Shown piece after piece: positions 1 through 8,553 of a DNA stretch of 64,000 nt (within the stretch, counting starts at the first letter, position 1; every line of letters starts with the position of its first letter). Where the stretch lies: positions 28,937 through 92,936 of the forward strand of contig CAIWXX010000076.1 of assembly GCA_903916735.1 (NCBI GenBank), given 5' to 3'. The notes under the pieces were generated by a model. It searched no databases, was not told where the DNA came from, and was given only the letters and a program-made list of their open reading frames with translations. The translations under genes were made by a program, and so were the position numbers. Source of the stretch: an uncultured Acidobacteriota bacterium (GTDB lineage: Bacteria > Acidobacteriota > CAIWXX01).

Positions 1-1718
1 CCCGGCAGGATCACCCGGATCACAAGCTGCCGTGCCTTGCGCGAAATGCTTTCTTCATGGGCGAGTCGTTTTTCAGGCGTCATCTTCCCTTTTGGTTTAC
101 GTGACAGTCCACCGACCTGGACAGCACGACGCGCCCAGGTTTCGGCGCGCGTCCGTGTCGTATGCCGCTCGTCCTCCATGTCTGCTTCGGTTTCTTCCGG
201 TATCTCAGCTTCCGTCTGTTCGGGGACAGACTCATCCTCGCCCGGCTCCTGCTCGACTTCTGGTTCCTCTTCGACCGTCGACTCGCCCTCTTCGTCCTCC
301 TTGCTGGTGTCCTTCATCTTTTCCAGCAGGCTGGCCAGCGCCCTGTCGTCCATTGCCTCCAGCCGCGAAAGTGGCAAGGCCGGCTGATTACCGACCGCCA
401 GGAAAATGACGGGATCTCCCGTAGGGGCTGTTTTAAGCTCGAAGTCAAGAAGGCCCTCATAGAGAATGCCGATATATTCGCTTGAGAGGTCCGAGAAATC
501 GACTGGCACCGGGGACCACGTGCTGGCGCGTCCCTGCCGCAACTTCACCTTTGTGCGGGTCATGAGCTCCAGCATACGGTGCACGTCTCGGTCCGGCAGA
601 AGCTCTCGATCGAAGCATGCATTCTCGAAAACGGCAAGCGCCCGTGTGAGCGCGTCAGTTGAGGTTGCGTCGCCTGGAGCGAAAAGCTCGCCACCGTACG
701 CGGGAACAGGCAGCTCCGGATGATGGGATCCATGGTAGACGAGTCTAAAGAGCGCGAGCACACGCGGCCACGCATTCCATGAGCGGGCAAGACGATGGCC
801 GCCGCGAGCGGCCACCTTCTCCAACTCCTCGAGAAGGCCGGTGAGACCGTAGGCGCCGTGATAAAGGGTGCTGTCGCGCGGCAGTAGATCACGGGACTCG
901 GCGAAGAGTACTACGACCATCCGCATGACCATGCGGACGGCGGCGCGGTAGATGCAGGCGGGATCGACGTCGCTGCACTGTTCCCTGAGCACATCGCCGT
1001 GAGCCTGCACGAGCAGTTCGACGGCTTCGCGCACGCGTTCGCCCAGGACGGCTGAAAGCTCGGCTTGTCCCTTCCGGCTATCGAGAATCGCTTCGAGCAG
1101 TGGAGAAAAAACATCCTTCGTGGGCGGCGTCCAGAGCTCGGGCAAAAGCAGAGTTCGCAATGCATGCACTTGCGGCGACATCGTACCTTCTTCGAACCAC
1201 AGTTCCACGTCCCATTCGCACCACGAGTCGAAGTCGAGGCCGGCGAAGCTGAGGCGCCACTGCCGGCCGTTTGTAAGAACGGCGAGCCGCTCACTCCCCA
1301 CGCGCAGCCATTGAACAGTCTGGCTTGCGGCCTTTCGGCCACGGCCGATCCCAAGGCGCGTCTCGGAATCGAAGAAGACAGGAAGAATCGCCCCGTTGAT
1401 TCCGCGCCAGAGTTGTCGCGGCTTCACCGTCTCACCCGTCACAACGCGTCGGCCCCACTCGGCGCCCACTTGAGAGCCTCTTTGCCAAGTCCCGTTGGCG
1501 CTTGTAAATCCGCAGATTTTCTCAAGTACGAAGCTCACGAAGTCGGGGACACTGGCGGAGTTGTCGAGAACCATGCTCGCCAGACGCCGCAGCTCATGCT
1601 CGCAATAGGCCGGCAACGGTTCCGGAACGTGCATGGCGATTTGGAGCAGGCGAGGAGGATCGAGCAAGAGACCGCCGTGACGTAGGCGATCCCAGCCGAG
1701 CAACGCAGAATCGTTCAT
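1..1718 (-). CDS. drmMI: DISARM class 1 DNA methyltransferase, N-terminal part (runs off the left edge)
   Basis: The minus-strand frame is open from an ATG at 1718 to the window edge (572 codons). The ATG overlaps the drmD stop in an ATGA, so the two genes are translationally coupled. The product begins MNDSALLGWDRLRHGGLLLD. It has a segment typical of large Eco57I-like methylases with restriction-type N-termini, then a strongly acidic Glu-rich linker (about residues 465-520), and a conserved region with GGLSRKPKGKMTPEKR near the edge. In class 1 DISARM this adenine methylase marks host DNA and lies directly after drmD, as here. The SAM-binding and NPPY catalytic motifs should lie beyond the edge, so activity cannot be judged. 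Assignment rests on position plus remembered family sequence. Confidence 0.75.
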   Translation of the reverse strand, partial: MNDSALLGWDRLRHGGLLLDPPRLLQIAMHVPEPLPAYCEHELRRLASMVLDNSASVPDFVSFVLEKICGFTSANGTWQRGSQVGAEWGRRVVTGETVKPRQLWRGINGAILPVFFDSETRLGIGRGRKAASQTVQWLRVGSERLAVLTNGRQWRLSFAGLDFDSWCEWDVELWFEEGTMSPQVHALRTLLLPELWTPPTKDVFSPLLEAILDSRKGQAELSAVLGERVREAVELLVQAHGDVLREQCSDVDPACIYRAAVRMVMRMVVVLFAESRDLLPRDSTLYHGAYGLTGLLEELEKVAARGGHRLARSWNAWPRVLALFRLVYHGSHHPELPVPAYGGELFAPGDATSTDALTRALAVFENACFDRELLPDRDVHRMLELMTRTKVKLRQGRASTWSPVPVDFSDLSSEYIGILYEGLLDFELKTAPTGDPVIFLAVGNQPALPLSRLEAMDDRALASLLEKMKDTSKEDEEGESTVEEEPEVEQEPGEDESVPEQTEAEIPEETEADMEDERHTTRTRAETWARRAVQVGGLSRKPKGKMTPEKRLAHEESISRKARQLVIRVILP

Positions 1719-4700
1719 TTCACATCTCGCGGAAGACGTACCTCGATTGAGACAGGGAATACTTGAGCAGGCGCGGACATGGCATGCCGCTTAGGTAGCA
1801 AATGCTTCAGGATGCGTTCGCGCTCGCGTTCAAGTTGGGCACGCACTTCTTCGTAGTGGCGTGTGCGCCGAGCGATTTCCTCCTGCTTCTCCTCAATCGA
1901 GCGGTCAATTTCATCCAGTCGCGCTTCCTCGTCGAAGAGGAGTCCCTGCTGACGCTCCGCTTTCAGATTTACGATCTCGCGCTCGAGCTTGGCGAGAGTA
2001 TTCTCGGTGATCAGGCTGGATACCTCGCCCTGGCGGCGCCGATAGCGTTCCTCCTCGCGTTTGCGGGCCTGGATACAGGCGCTTTCGAGCTCGCGTTGAA
2101 GTGAGGTGTTGAGCTGTTGGACGTCTTTCACCAGAAACCGCTTCAACTCCGGCATGACCTCATCGAGTAGTTCGCAGGCGTGTGTGTGGATGACGGGGTC
2201 GTGGGTGACGAGAGCGCCCCGCAATCCAGCAGCAGGACTATGCGGAAGTGGCCGGCCGAGCGCACATTTCTGGATTGGAAACACCAATGTGTGCACCCAA
2301 TGATGAAATGTCTCTCGCAAGTCATTCACGGCGAGCTCCTCGACACTGAGCAAAATAAGGGCGTCGACGCCGGGCGGGACATCACCGAGACGCACGGTCC
2401 AGCGCGATACCTCCTCACCGCTGCCCGGGAAGCGTCGCCGCGCGAGCGCGGAAAGCGCCCGTTGCAGCATCGGATGGGAAAGGTGCATGAGTAACACGTC
2501 TGGGCGAGGAGAGAAGATGCGCCTGCCGCCTATATCATCGATGAACGACTCAGGGCTAAAAGCGAGACGAGCGACGGGGCCGCGGACGCCGCGGCTGGTG
2601 TTGCGCCGAAGTGAATCGTCGATGACCTCGCTCCAACCGGGAAGCGCAGGATTCAGGATCTTCCATGTATGAGCGGCCGCTGAAGAATCGACGAGCTGTG
2701 GGCGACCGGCATGGACCGCCATTCCGGCTTCGAGGGTGTCGCGCAGGGAGGCTGGATCGAGGTCCAACTCGGCTGCAAGCGCATCCAGTTGATCACTGCC
2801 GGCGCGTCCATCGGCGCCGCTCGCCGTCATGTCATCAGCCTCGATCGCGGCGCGGCCACGCGCGGCGGCTACTCGTGCATCGAGATCGGCCTTTACCACT
2901 GCCAGGCTTTCACCCTCCACCAACCGACGGTGGGCGGCCTCGTCGAACAGTTCGTTGGCGGAGCCAAGGTCCTCACGGATTTCATCGGCTTTGCGGATCA
3001 CATGAGCCAAGAAATCGAGGTCCTGGTCCTGAGCTGCAACAAAGTGATAGACCGTGACGTCACGGGCTTGGCCGTGGCGGTCTAGGCGTCCGTTGCGCTG
3101 TTCGAGCTTTGAAGGGTTCCACGGGCAATCGAAGTGCAGCAGGTAGCGGGCGGTTTTCTGGAGGTTCAGGCCTTCGCTGGCGGCGTCCGTCGCAAGCAGG
3201 ATGCGCACGGGGTTGGCCGGGTCATTGAATGCCTGCTTCACCAGGTCGCGTTCAATCTCGTCCATGCCGCCGAAGAGTGTGAGGATGCGATCGGGCTCGA
3301 AGCGTTCGCGCAGGCGGCGGATGAGATAATCAAGAGTCGTTTTGTATTCGGTGAAGACGACGAGACGTTCATCGTCACGCCACTTGCCATGAGAACAGAT
3401 GAGCCTGTCGATCAAGGCGAGCAACGCATCGAACCGCGCGTCGGTTGATGGGTTCTGGGAGGGGAGATCGTCACGTGAGAGGTCCAACCGCAGGCCGGCA
3501 ATCGCCTCTTCGATGCTGGAGATCTCACTCCTGATGTCCTGCGCGATGGGCTTCAACCAAGCGCCAACCACACTGGAGGCCGTGGCTTCCCGCGACTGTG
3601 CTTCGCGATCATCCGCCGTCTCGCGTTCGAGATTTCGTCGCACGGCGTCGACGGCCGACTCGTCGGCTGAGGGCTCCTCCGTGAGTCCTGTCTTACACCG
3701 GCGCCACGATTCGGCGAAGGCGAGCGGACAACTCAGCAGACGCTTGCCAAGGATCTCGATGGCGAAGTTGCCGGCACGCCGGCGGTTCTTTCCACTGCCG
3801 GCGAACAGCTTTCGAATTCCTGTACGAAGAGCGTCGAAAGCGGAGCTTACAGCAATCTCTTGGGGCGAAAGCTGGAGGAGGAGTGCCTGGGGACGATGGC
3901 GGGTGCAGAACTTGGGTGGACTCGTGCGTGCATTGATATCGCGTTTCAGGCGTCGCAGCACGACCTGCTGAATGCGGTCCTTCTCTGCGGGCCTGATAGC
4001 ATCGGTTTGACTGAAGCGTACAGGGTCGAGGATTTCGAGCAACCCGGTGAAACAGCGCGTGTGGCCATTGTGTGGCGTCGCGCTCAAGAATAGTCGGTGC
4101 TCGAATTGAGGTGTGACCAGGCGAAGCATCCGGCAGAGGTCACTATCATCACCGAACGCTGAAGGCATCAGGTTGTGGCACTCGTCCACGATGAGGAGAT
4201 CCCACGGCAGGTGCGGAGATCCTTCAGGGGTGCGGCAGGCCGCGAGGAACTGCTCAAGGACATCGTCCTGACGGAGATAGTGGTACGACGCGATGATTCG
4301 GCTGAAGGAGCGCCAAGGATTGGCGTCCATCCCGAGGCGACGATGCAGAGATTGGGTCTCGGCTCGATCCACAAGGTCGAAACGCAGCGAGAACTTCTCC
4401 CATAGTTCGTCGCGCTGCCATTGGAGCCGAAGTGAAGCAGGCGTCAGGATGAGCACGCGCTGGATACGCCGTCGCAGCAAGAGTTCGGTGAGAATCAGCC
4501 CCGCTTCGATTGTCTTGCCGAGGCCGACGTCGTCAGCGATGAGCAGGTTGATCCGCGGCATCCGTAGTGCCTTGAGAAGTGGTACGAGCTGGAAATCTTC
4601 GATCTGAAGCGCGCCGTGGAATGGGCTCGATATTGGCAGGCGATCGAGCGGCCCTTCACCGTCGGGGTCCAGGAAAGGCATTCCCGCAGTCCAACGGGCC

Positions 4701-4975
4701 GCGCGAAGTAGCGCGTCAAAGTCCTCGGTAGGCATAGGAGCACCGCGGGTTGCGTCGGGCAAGGCGGTCGGTTCGAGCAGAGTCCGGCGTGGTTCCAGTT
4801 CCCAGAGAAGCCGTTCTTCCTCAGGGAGCTGGTCGTCTTTGTACTGGATATGAACAAGGTGCAACCGACCACTGTCGCCATCAAACGGCTCAACCCCTGA
4901 GATGATGCCGCGGCGGTTGCGGACTGTCGCGAACATCCCGGGACGAGGCACTGGATTGCAGTGAGCAGTATTCAT
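1715..4975 (-). CDS. drmD: DISARM SNF2-family helicase DrmD
   Basis: This 1086-residue SNF2/SWI2 superfamily 2 ATPase has a Walker A motif DDVGLGKT near residues 148-155. It also has a DECH box (IVDECHNLMP), motif III LSATPHNG, and motif VI QRNGRLDRHGQ in the C-terminal RecA lobe. A long C-terminal coiled-coil-rich region follows (KREEERYRRRQGEVSSL onward). The N-terminal segment (MFATVRNRRGIISGVEPFDG) and the ELEPRRTLLEPT motif match what I recall of DrmD. In class 1 DISARM, DrmD is the signature subunit and precedes drmMI, drmA, drmB and drmC. Here it is first, overlapping drmMI by four bases. All core helicase motifs are intact, so the gene looks functional. A stand-alone RapA-like helicase is the alternative, but the adjacent methylase argues against it. 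Confidence 0.87.
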   Translation of the reverse strand: MNTAHCNPVPRPGMFATVRNRRGIISGVEPFDGDSGRLHLVHIQYKDDQLPEEERLLWELEPRRTLLEPTALPDATRGAPMPTEDFDALLRAARWTAGMPFLDPDGEGPLDRLPISSPFHGALQIEDFQLVPLLKALRMPRINLLIADDVGLGKTIEAGLILTELLLRRRIQRVLILTPASLRLQWQRDELWEKFSLRFDLVDRAETQSLHRRLGMDANPWRSFSRIIASYHYLRQDDVLEQFLAACRTPEGSPHLPWDLLIVDECHNLMPSAFGDDSDLCRMLRLVTPQFEHRLFLSATPHNGHTRCFTGLLEILDPVRFSQTDAIRPAEKDRIQQVVLRRLKRDINARTSPPKFCTRHRPQALLLQLSPQEIAVSSAFDALRTGIRKLFAGSGKNRRRAGNFAIEILGKRLLSCPLAFAESWRRCKTGLTEEPSADESAVDAVRRNLERETADDREAQSREATASSVVGAWLKPIAQDIRSEISSIEEAIAGLRLDLSRDDLPSQNPSTDARFDALLALIDRLICSHGKWRDDERLVVFTEYKTTLDYLIRRLRERFEPDRILTLFGGMDEIERDLVKQAFNDPANPVRILLATDAASEGLNLQKTARYLLHFDCPWNPSKLEQRNGRLDRHGQARDVTVYHFVAAQDQDLDFLAHVIRKADEIREDLGSANELFDEAAHRRLVEGESLAVVKADLDARVAAARGRAAIEADDMTASGADGRAGSDQLDALAAELDLDPASLRDTLEAGMAVHAGRPQLVDSSAAAHTWKILNPALPGWSEVIDDSLRRNTSRGVRGPVARLAFSPESFIDDIGGRRIFSPRPDVLLMHLSHPMLQRALSALARRRFPGSGEEVSRWTVRLGDVPPGVDALILLSVEELAVNDLRETFHHWVHTLVFPIQKCALGRPLPHSPAAGLRGALVTHDPVIHTHACELLDEVMPELKRFLVKDVQQLNTSLQRELESACIQARKREEERYRRRQGEVSSLITENTLAKLEREIVNLKAERQQGLLFDEEARLDEIDRSIEEKQEEIARRTRHYEEVRAQLERERERILKHLLPKRHAMSAPAQVFPVSIEVRLPRDVK

Positions 4976-5032
4976 TTTATCCGGATCGGCCGTACACGTT
5001 TACTTTCAGATAGGTTGTCCATGATGAGAGCT

Positions 5033-5212
5033 TCAGGGTTTCTTGCGATAAATGTTCAGTCCGATTTTCTCGTCACGATCGGGGATGGACACGTAGCCTT
5101 CGGTAGACGCGATTATGATCGTCTTGCCCGATGATGACGGGCCGAACTCCTTGGTCAAGCCCACCTTGATGGTCAAGATGTAATCCTCGGCCTTCATTTT
5201 CACGTTCTTCAT
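5033..5212 (-). CDS. small conserved-looking protein upstream of drmD
   Basis: This 59-codon ORF starts MKNVKMKAEDYILTIKVGL and ends GLNIYRKKP. It lies 58 bases upstream of drmD on the same strand. A GGAG sequence precedes the ATG at a workable distance, and a second in-frame ATG lies five codons later. The predicted fold is mostly beta strand. It contains GPSSSGKT (residues 24-31), which formally fits the P-loop pattern, but the protein is too small for a P-loop NTPase, so the match is probably accidental. I recall similar tiny proteins with an S-x-S-G-K-T core in many bacteria, mostly annotated as hypothetical. It could be the first gene of the DISARM transcript. Function unknown. Confidence 0.55.
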   Translation of the reverse strand: MKNVKMKAEDYILTIKVGLTKEFGPSSSGKTIIIASTEGYVSIPDRDEKIGLNIYRKKP

Positions 5213-5442
5213 GCAGGTTCTCCGTAGTTCTATCGCCTCAATTAACTAGTCGATCTGAAATCACCTGATGTGCATTTTGCGTCAGAAGTATTGTTGAAGG
5301 CAAATCATTCGGAGTTGCAGTGGTTATGATCCCCACCCGTTGAGGAGTACCATGCCCCCTATGCCATGCCTCGCTGCACGGATTGAGGAGTGTGTTTATT
5401 AAAAGAAGCCATCGATCTATTTTATATAAAGTTGTGGTATGC

Positions 5443-5490
5443 TTGCGAAATCGCATTAATGCGAAAACGCACATATGCGATTTTGCGAAA
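5443..5490. promoter_or_regulatory. iteron-like repeats upstream of parA (candidate operator or centromere)
   Basis: This AT-rich block carries repeated TGCGAAA / TCGCA units. It includes a perfect 14-bp palindrome TCGCATTAATGCGA (5451-5464) and an imperfect one, CGCACATATGCG, just after it. The block ends immediately before the parA ribosome-binding site, where partition operators or parS-type sites usually sit. A 20-bp stretch (5452-5471) recurs with one mismatch inside the downstream RHH gene. Binding by that RHH protein is inferred. Confidence 0.5.
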
Positions 5491-5499
5491 GAGGAAATA

Positions 5500-6271
5500 G
5501 TGGGACAGATTCTGGCATTCGCTATGCAAAAAGGGGGTGTTGACAGGACGACGACAGTTTTGAACCTGGGCGTCGCGCTGGCCACAGGTGGTGCGAAGGT
5601 TCTTCTACTCGACATCGACCCACAATCGAATCTGACACGGGGATTGGGGATCGATCCCGATGAGGTTGAATTCGCCATTTACGAGGTTCTTCTCAATCCA
5701 GAAAAAGGCATCGAGTTTGCGATACAAAGCTTACGTGGGGAAGGCTAAAGTTGATTTGGTTCCATCGACACTGAATTTGGCTGGTGCCGAAATGGAACTT
5801 GCAGGGAAGGTTGGCCGTGAAATGCTGCTTCGCGAGGCGATCGCTCCGGTATGCCGAAAATATGATTTCATTCTGATTGATCCACTGCCTTCACTTGGCC
5901 TGTTCACCTTGAACGCGCTCGCCGCGGCTGACTCGGTCGTTGTGCCGCTTCAGACGCGTGCATACGCGTTCAAGGCGATGCCCAAACTGGAAGCGACGAT
6001 CAACCTGGTTCGGAAGCTCAATCCCGGTCTTTCCATTGGCGGCATCGTGTGTACTCTTTCAGATCGTCGTACGAATTTCAGCCAGGTCGTTGAACAACAG
6101 ATTCGGACAAAGTATGAGGATCTTGTTTTCCAGACGGTTATCCTTATGAGTGTCAAACTGGCCAAATCACCGGCATCTGGAACGCCGATATCAATATACG
6201 CACCCGACAGCGCGGGTGATAAAGCGTATGCGGCCCTTGCGGAAGAAGTGGAGGGACATTATGGTAGATAA
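5500..6271 (+). pseudogene. ParA-type partition ATPase, frameshifted and with altered Walker A
   Basis: The reading frame starts at GTG (5500) behind a GAGGA site and encodes MGQILAFAMQKGGV, the normal start of a Soj/ParA protein. The frame closes at 5748. Homology resumes in the next frame as KVDLVPSTLNLAGAEMELAG and continues to TAA at 6271. Removing one base near 5745 would restore a ParA of about 256 residues. The deviant Walker A should read KGGVGKTTT but reads KGGVDRTTT, so both the Gly and the essential Lys are replaced. LLLDIDPQ (Walker A-prime) and FILIDPLPSLG are still present; the family usually has D-x-P-P in the latter. Two independent lesions indicate decay. It overlaps the RHH gene by 11 bases, the usual two-gene partition layout. 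Confidence 0.82.
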
Positions 6272-6671
6272 GGATAAGCTGGCTAACTTGCTCAATGGAG
6301 GCACTATTCGGCGTGGTCAGGGCGTACGTCTTTCAACTGACGTCGGTCCGGAAGGCGGCACGTCGCAACTCGTTAGCTCAAACACAGCGGCTGGGGCGAT
6401 AGGCCTCGATACTACGATTTCACAAAAACGCGAAAATACGAAATCGCATTCTCGCAATAGTGCGAATTCACACAAACGCATTATTGCGAAAACGCATAAA
6501 AACGGAACTACAATTTCGCAGAATCATCCACTTAAGAGGGTGAACCGCGGATACATGCTACGGGAAGACTTGATAAGGGAGCTCAAGATGATTGCCGCTA
6601 GGGATGGCCGGAATCTGTACGAAGTTATGGAAGAAGCCCTTGAGAAATATTTGAAAGCGCAGACCCAATGA
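6261..6671 (+). CDS. ribbon-helix-helix partition/regulatory protein with repeat-encoded linker
   Basis: The ATG at 6261 follows a GAGGGA site and overlaps the end of parA, giving a 136-residue protein. The C-terminus (about residues 95-136, RGYMLREDLIRELKMIAA then YEVMEEALEKYLK) fits a ribbon-helix-helix DNA-binding fold. This is consistent with the ParB/ParG/CopG-like partner of ParA. The middle (about residues 52-92) is a low-complexity Ser/Asn/Lys/His linker. The DNA encoding it consists of the same TGCGAAA/TCGCATT units found upstream of parA, so the gene may carry its own binding sites. It is coupled by ATGA overlap to the following exonuclease gene. The partner ATPase gene is broken, so a partition role may be lost while a repressor role remains. 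A larger ORF start at 6150 reads through parA in another frame and is not used. Confidence 0.75.
   Translation: MVDKDKLANLLNGGTIRRGQGVRLSTDVGPEGGTSQLVSSNTAAGAIGLDTTISQKRENTKSHSRNSANSHKRIIAKTHKNGTTISQNHPLKRVNRGYMLREDLIRELKMIAARDGRNLYEVMEEALEKYLKAQTQ
6416..6520. repeat. intragenic iteron-like repeats within the RHH gene
   Basis: This block has several degenerate copies of the TGCGAAA / TCGCATT motif seen upstream of parA. The segment 6477-6496 matches 5452-5471 at 19 of 20 positions, and CGAAATCGCATT (6439-6450) exactly matches 5446-5457. The repeats lie wholly inside coding sequence and specify the protein linker. They may serve as partition or operator sites, or may be a copy of the upstream site captured into the gene. 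Confidence 0.55.
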
Positions 6672-7480
6672 AGCTCAGCCTTGAACGTCCCATCGCTTTC
6701 CTGGATATCGAGGCCACCGGCGTCATCGTCGGGAAGGATCGCATCATCGATTTGGCCATGATCAAAGTTCACCCGGATGGCCAGGAAGAGAAGCACTACT
6801 GGCGAGTGAATCCGGAAATGCCCATCTCTCTGGAAGCCACCGCCGTCCACGGCATTACGGACAAGGACGTTCAGGGTAAGCCTGCGTTCAGGGACGTCGC
6901 CAAAGAGATCGCTATGGTCCTAAAAGACTGCGATCTGGGCGGCTTCGGGATCGTTCGATTCGATGTGCCGATGCTCTCGGCTGAATTCATCCGCGCCGGC
7001 GTCGAGTTCCCGGTGAAGGAAAAACGACTTGTTGATGCCTTGGTGATTTTCCATCAGAAGGAACGGCGGGATCTGCGAGCTGCTGTGAAGTTCTATCTCA
7101 GGAAGGATTTCACCAATGCACATGATGCTATGGCAGACACAGATGCCTCGTTGAGGGTGTTCCAGGCGCAGCTCGATCGTTACCCTGACCTGCCATTCGA
7201 TGTCGATGGCATCGACCTGCTCTGCAATCCGCGAGATCCCAATTGGATTGATCAAGCTGGCAAGCTCGTGTGGGTAGGGGAGGACGCAGCAATCAACTTC
7301 GGGAAGTACACAGGAAACCCCCTCCGAGAACTCATCAGAGATGATCCCGGTTATCTTGACTGGATCCTAAAAAAGGATTTCCCGGAAGACATCAAATCAG
7401 TAGTACGGGATGCCCGGGCTGGCAGGTTCCTCACCCGGCCGTCCTCCAACAACTCCAATGATGATGAGCTGCCGTTTTAA
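6668..7480 (+). CDS. DnaQ-like 3'-5' exonuclease (DEDDh)
   Basis: This 270-residue protein belongs to the DEDDh exonuclease superfamily, relatives of the DNA polymerase III epsilon proofreading subunit. Exo I is FLDIEATG with D13 and E15. Exo II is VRFDVP with D99; the commonly conserved Asn a few residues before the Asp is Ile here. Exo III is H152 and D157 in NAHDAMADTDAS, so all acidic residues and the His are present. After about residue 200 a small C-terminal module (INFGKYTGNPLRELI, then YLDWIL) resembles the exonuclease-associated putative quorum-sensing-like fold seen in some phage and plasmid exonucleases. The gene overlaps the RHH gene stop (ATGA) and belongs to the same transcript. 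It likely trims single-stranded DNA during replication or repair of the element. Substrate is inferred. Confidence 0.85.
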   Translation: MKLSLERPIAFLDIEATGVIVGKDRIIDLAMIKVHPDGQEEKHYWRVNPEMPISLEATAVHGITDKDVQGKPAFRDVAKEIAMVLKDCDLGGFGIVRFDVPMLSAEFIRAGVEFPVKEKRLVDALVIFHQKERRDLRAAVKFYLRKDFTNAHDAMADTDASLRVFQAQLDRYPDLPFDVDGIDLLCNPRDPNWIDQAGKLVWVGEDAAINFGKYTGNPLRELIRDDPGYLDWILKKDFPEDIKSVVRDARAGRFLTRPSSNNSNDDELPF

Positions 7481-7596
7481 GTAAAGGATCATGGGGCACG
7501 AGCTGTTTTTCTTGAGATCCGGGCTGAGAGCCAAGCTGACGCGGAGGGTGCTGTCCGCGACCTTAAAGAGGCTTTCGGGAGGCGAATCGAGAGAAC

Positions 7597-8112
7597 ATGA
7601 GTCTTATAGTAGTAGATGTCGAATCAGACGGGCCGATCCCTGGGACCGATGAATATTCCATGATCGCCGTTGGTGCGGCTATTGTCGACGGAAAATTCGA
7701 CAAGACTTTCCGAGCATTGCTCCGCCCGATCTCTGATAAATGGGTACCCGAGGCTCTAGCCATTTCCGGTTATAGCCGGGAACAGACGCTTGCATTTGAA
7801 GACCCTGAGGGCGTGATGCGGAAATTCGCGACATGGGTCACGGATGTATCGCAGGACAGGCCGGTTTTCATCAGTGATAACCTCGCCTTTGATTGGATGT
7901 TCACCTGCTGGTATTTTCACCATTTCACCAGTAACAACCCATTCGGGTTTTCGGGTCGTCGGATCGGAGACATTTGGGCCGGCATGAGATTGAATATGAG
8001 GACAAACTGGAGGCACTTGAGAGAAACCAAACACTCTCATGATACACTCGACGATGCCAAAGGCAATGCCGAGGCAATGTGGAAAATGCATTTGATGGGA
8101 GTCAAGTTATAA
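7597..8112 (+). CDS. 3'-5' exoribonuclease of the Rv2179c-like type
   Basis: This 171-residue protein starts MSLIVVDVESDGP, giving a DxE exo I motif at D7 and E9. Near the C-terminus the motif HDTLDDAKGNAEAM provides the His and Asp of a DEDDh active site. The short length and the AMWKMH ending match stand-alone Rv2179c-like exonucleases better than epsilon subunits. ISDNLAFDWMF supplies the exo II Asp. A GGGAGG stretch lies about 12 bases upstream, and the preceding 116-bp spacer has no other obvious gene. This is the second DEDDh nuclease in a row, and the two differ clearly in sequence, so they are not a recent duplication. Phages and plasmids often carry such nucleases. A role in RNA or DNA turnover on the element is likely, but the substrate is unknown. 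Confidence 0.75.
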   Translation: MSLIVVDVESDGPIPGTDEYSMIAVGAAIVDGKFDKTFRALLRPISDKWVPEALAISGYSREQTLAFEDPEGVMRKFATWVTDVSQDRPVFISDNLAFDWMFTCWYFHHFTSNNPFGFSGRRIGDIWAGMRLNMRTNWRHLRETKHSHDTLDDAKGNAEAMWKMHLMGVKL

Positions 8113-8198
8113 TGTATGTAGAATCATTTGATCCCCTCCATTGCCCCTGGTGATACGAATGTTGGGATTACCCCCTATTCATGGAAGGATGAGACGAA

Positions 8199-8531
8199 AT
8201 GACAGATCAATGCAGCCATTCAATTCAACTATTCCGGCTCCCGCACGCTTCTAAAGGACTGATATTCATGAAGTTGTGTCGTAAATATTTAAACACTAAC
8301 AAGTGGACGGTCGTCAAACACATCATAGGAGGCGGGACCGCCATTTGCATCGAACCCAAGGAAAGCTTTGATTGGATCGGTTCAAAAAAGTTATTCCTTG
8401 TCCCCTACACGTCCGAAGGACAGGCATTCATGAAATTATGCCACAAGTACCTGAACAAACAGCATTGGATGTTTGACAAATACAGGCGAGTAGACGGCAC
8501 CGCCGTTTATCCACGCGAACGCCGCGGTTAG
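8199..8531 (+). CDS. small protein made of two tandem repeat units, function unknown
   Basis: This 110-residue protein follows a GGAAGG-type site. I do not recognise the family. It is built from two copies of a unit of about 45 residues. Unit 1 reads LFRLPHASKGLIFMKLCRKY and continues to WTVVKHIIGGGTAIC. Unit 2 reads LFLVPYTSEGQAFMKLCHKY and continues to WMFDKYRRVDGTAVY. The shared pattern is L-P-[HY]-[AT]-S-x-G-x-x-F-M-K-L-C-x-K-Y-L-N then a Trp and G-T-A. Two periodic copies with conservative differences argue that the ORF is genuinely translated. The local DNA is more AT-rich than the surroundings, which fits an accessory gene. Confidence 0.55.
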   Translation: MTDQCSHSIQLFRLPHASKGLIFMKLCRKYLNTNKWTVVKHIIGGGTAICIEPKESFDWIGSKKLFLVPYTSEGQAFMKLCHKYLNKQHWMFDKYRRVDGTAVYPRERRG

Positions 8532-8553
8532 GCAGATCACTGATCAGTCAATC

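Noticed and set aside
5056..5212. GPSSSGKT as a true Walker A motif
   Set aside because: A 59-residue protein lacks room for a P-loop fold and has no Walker B.
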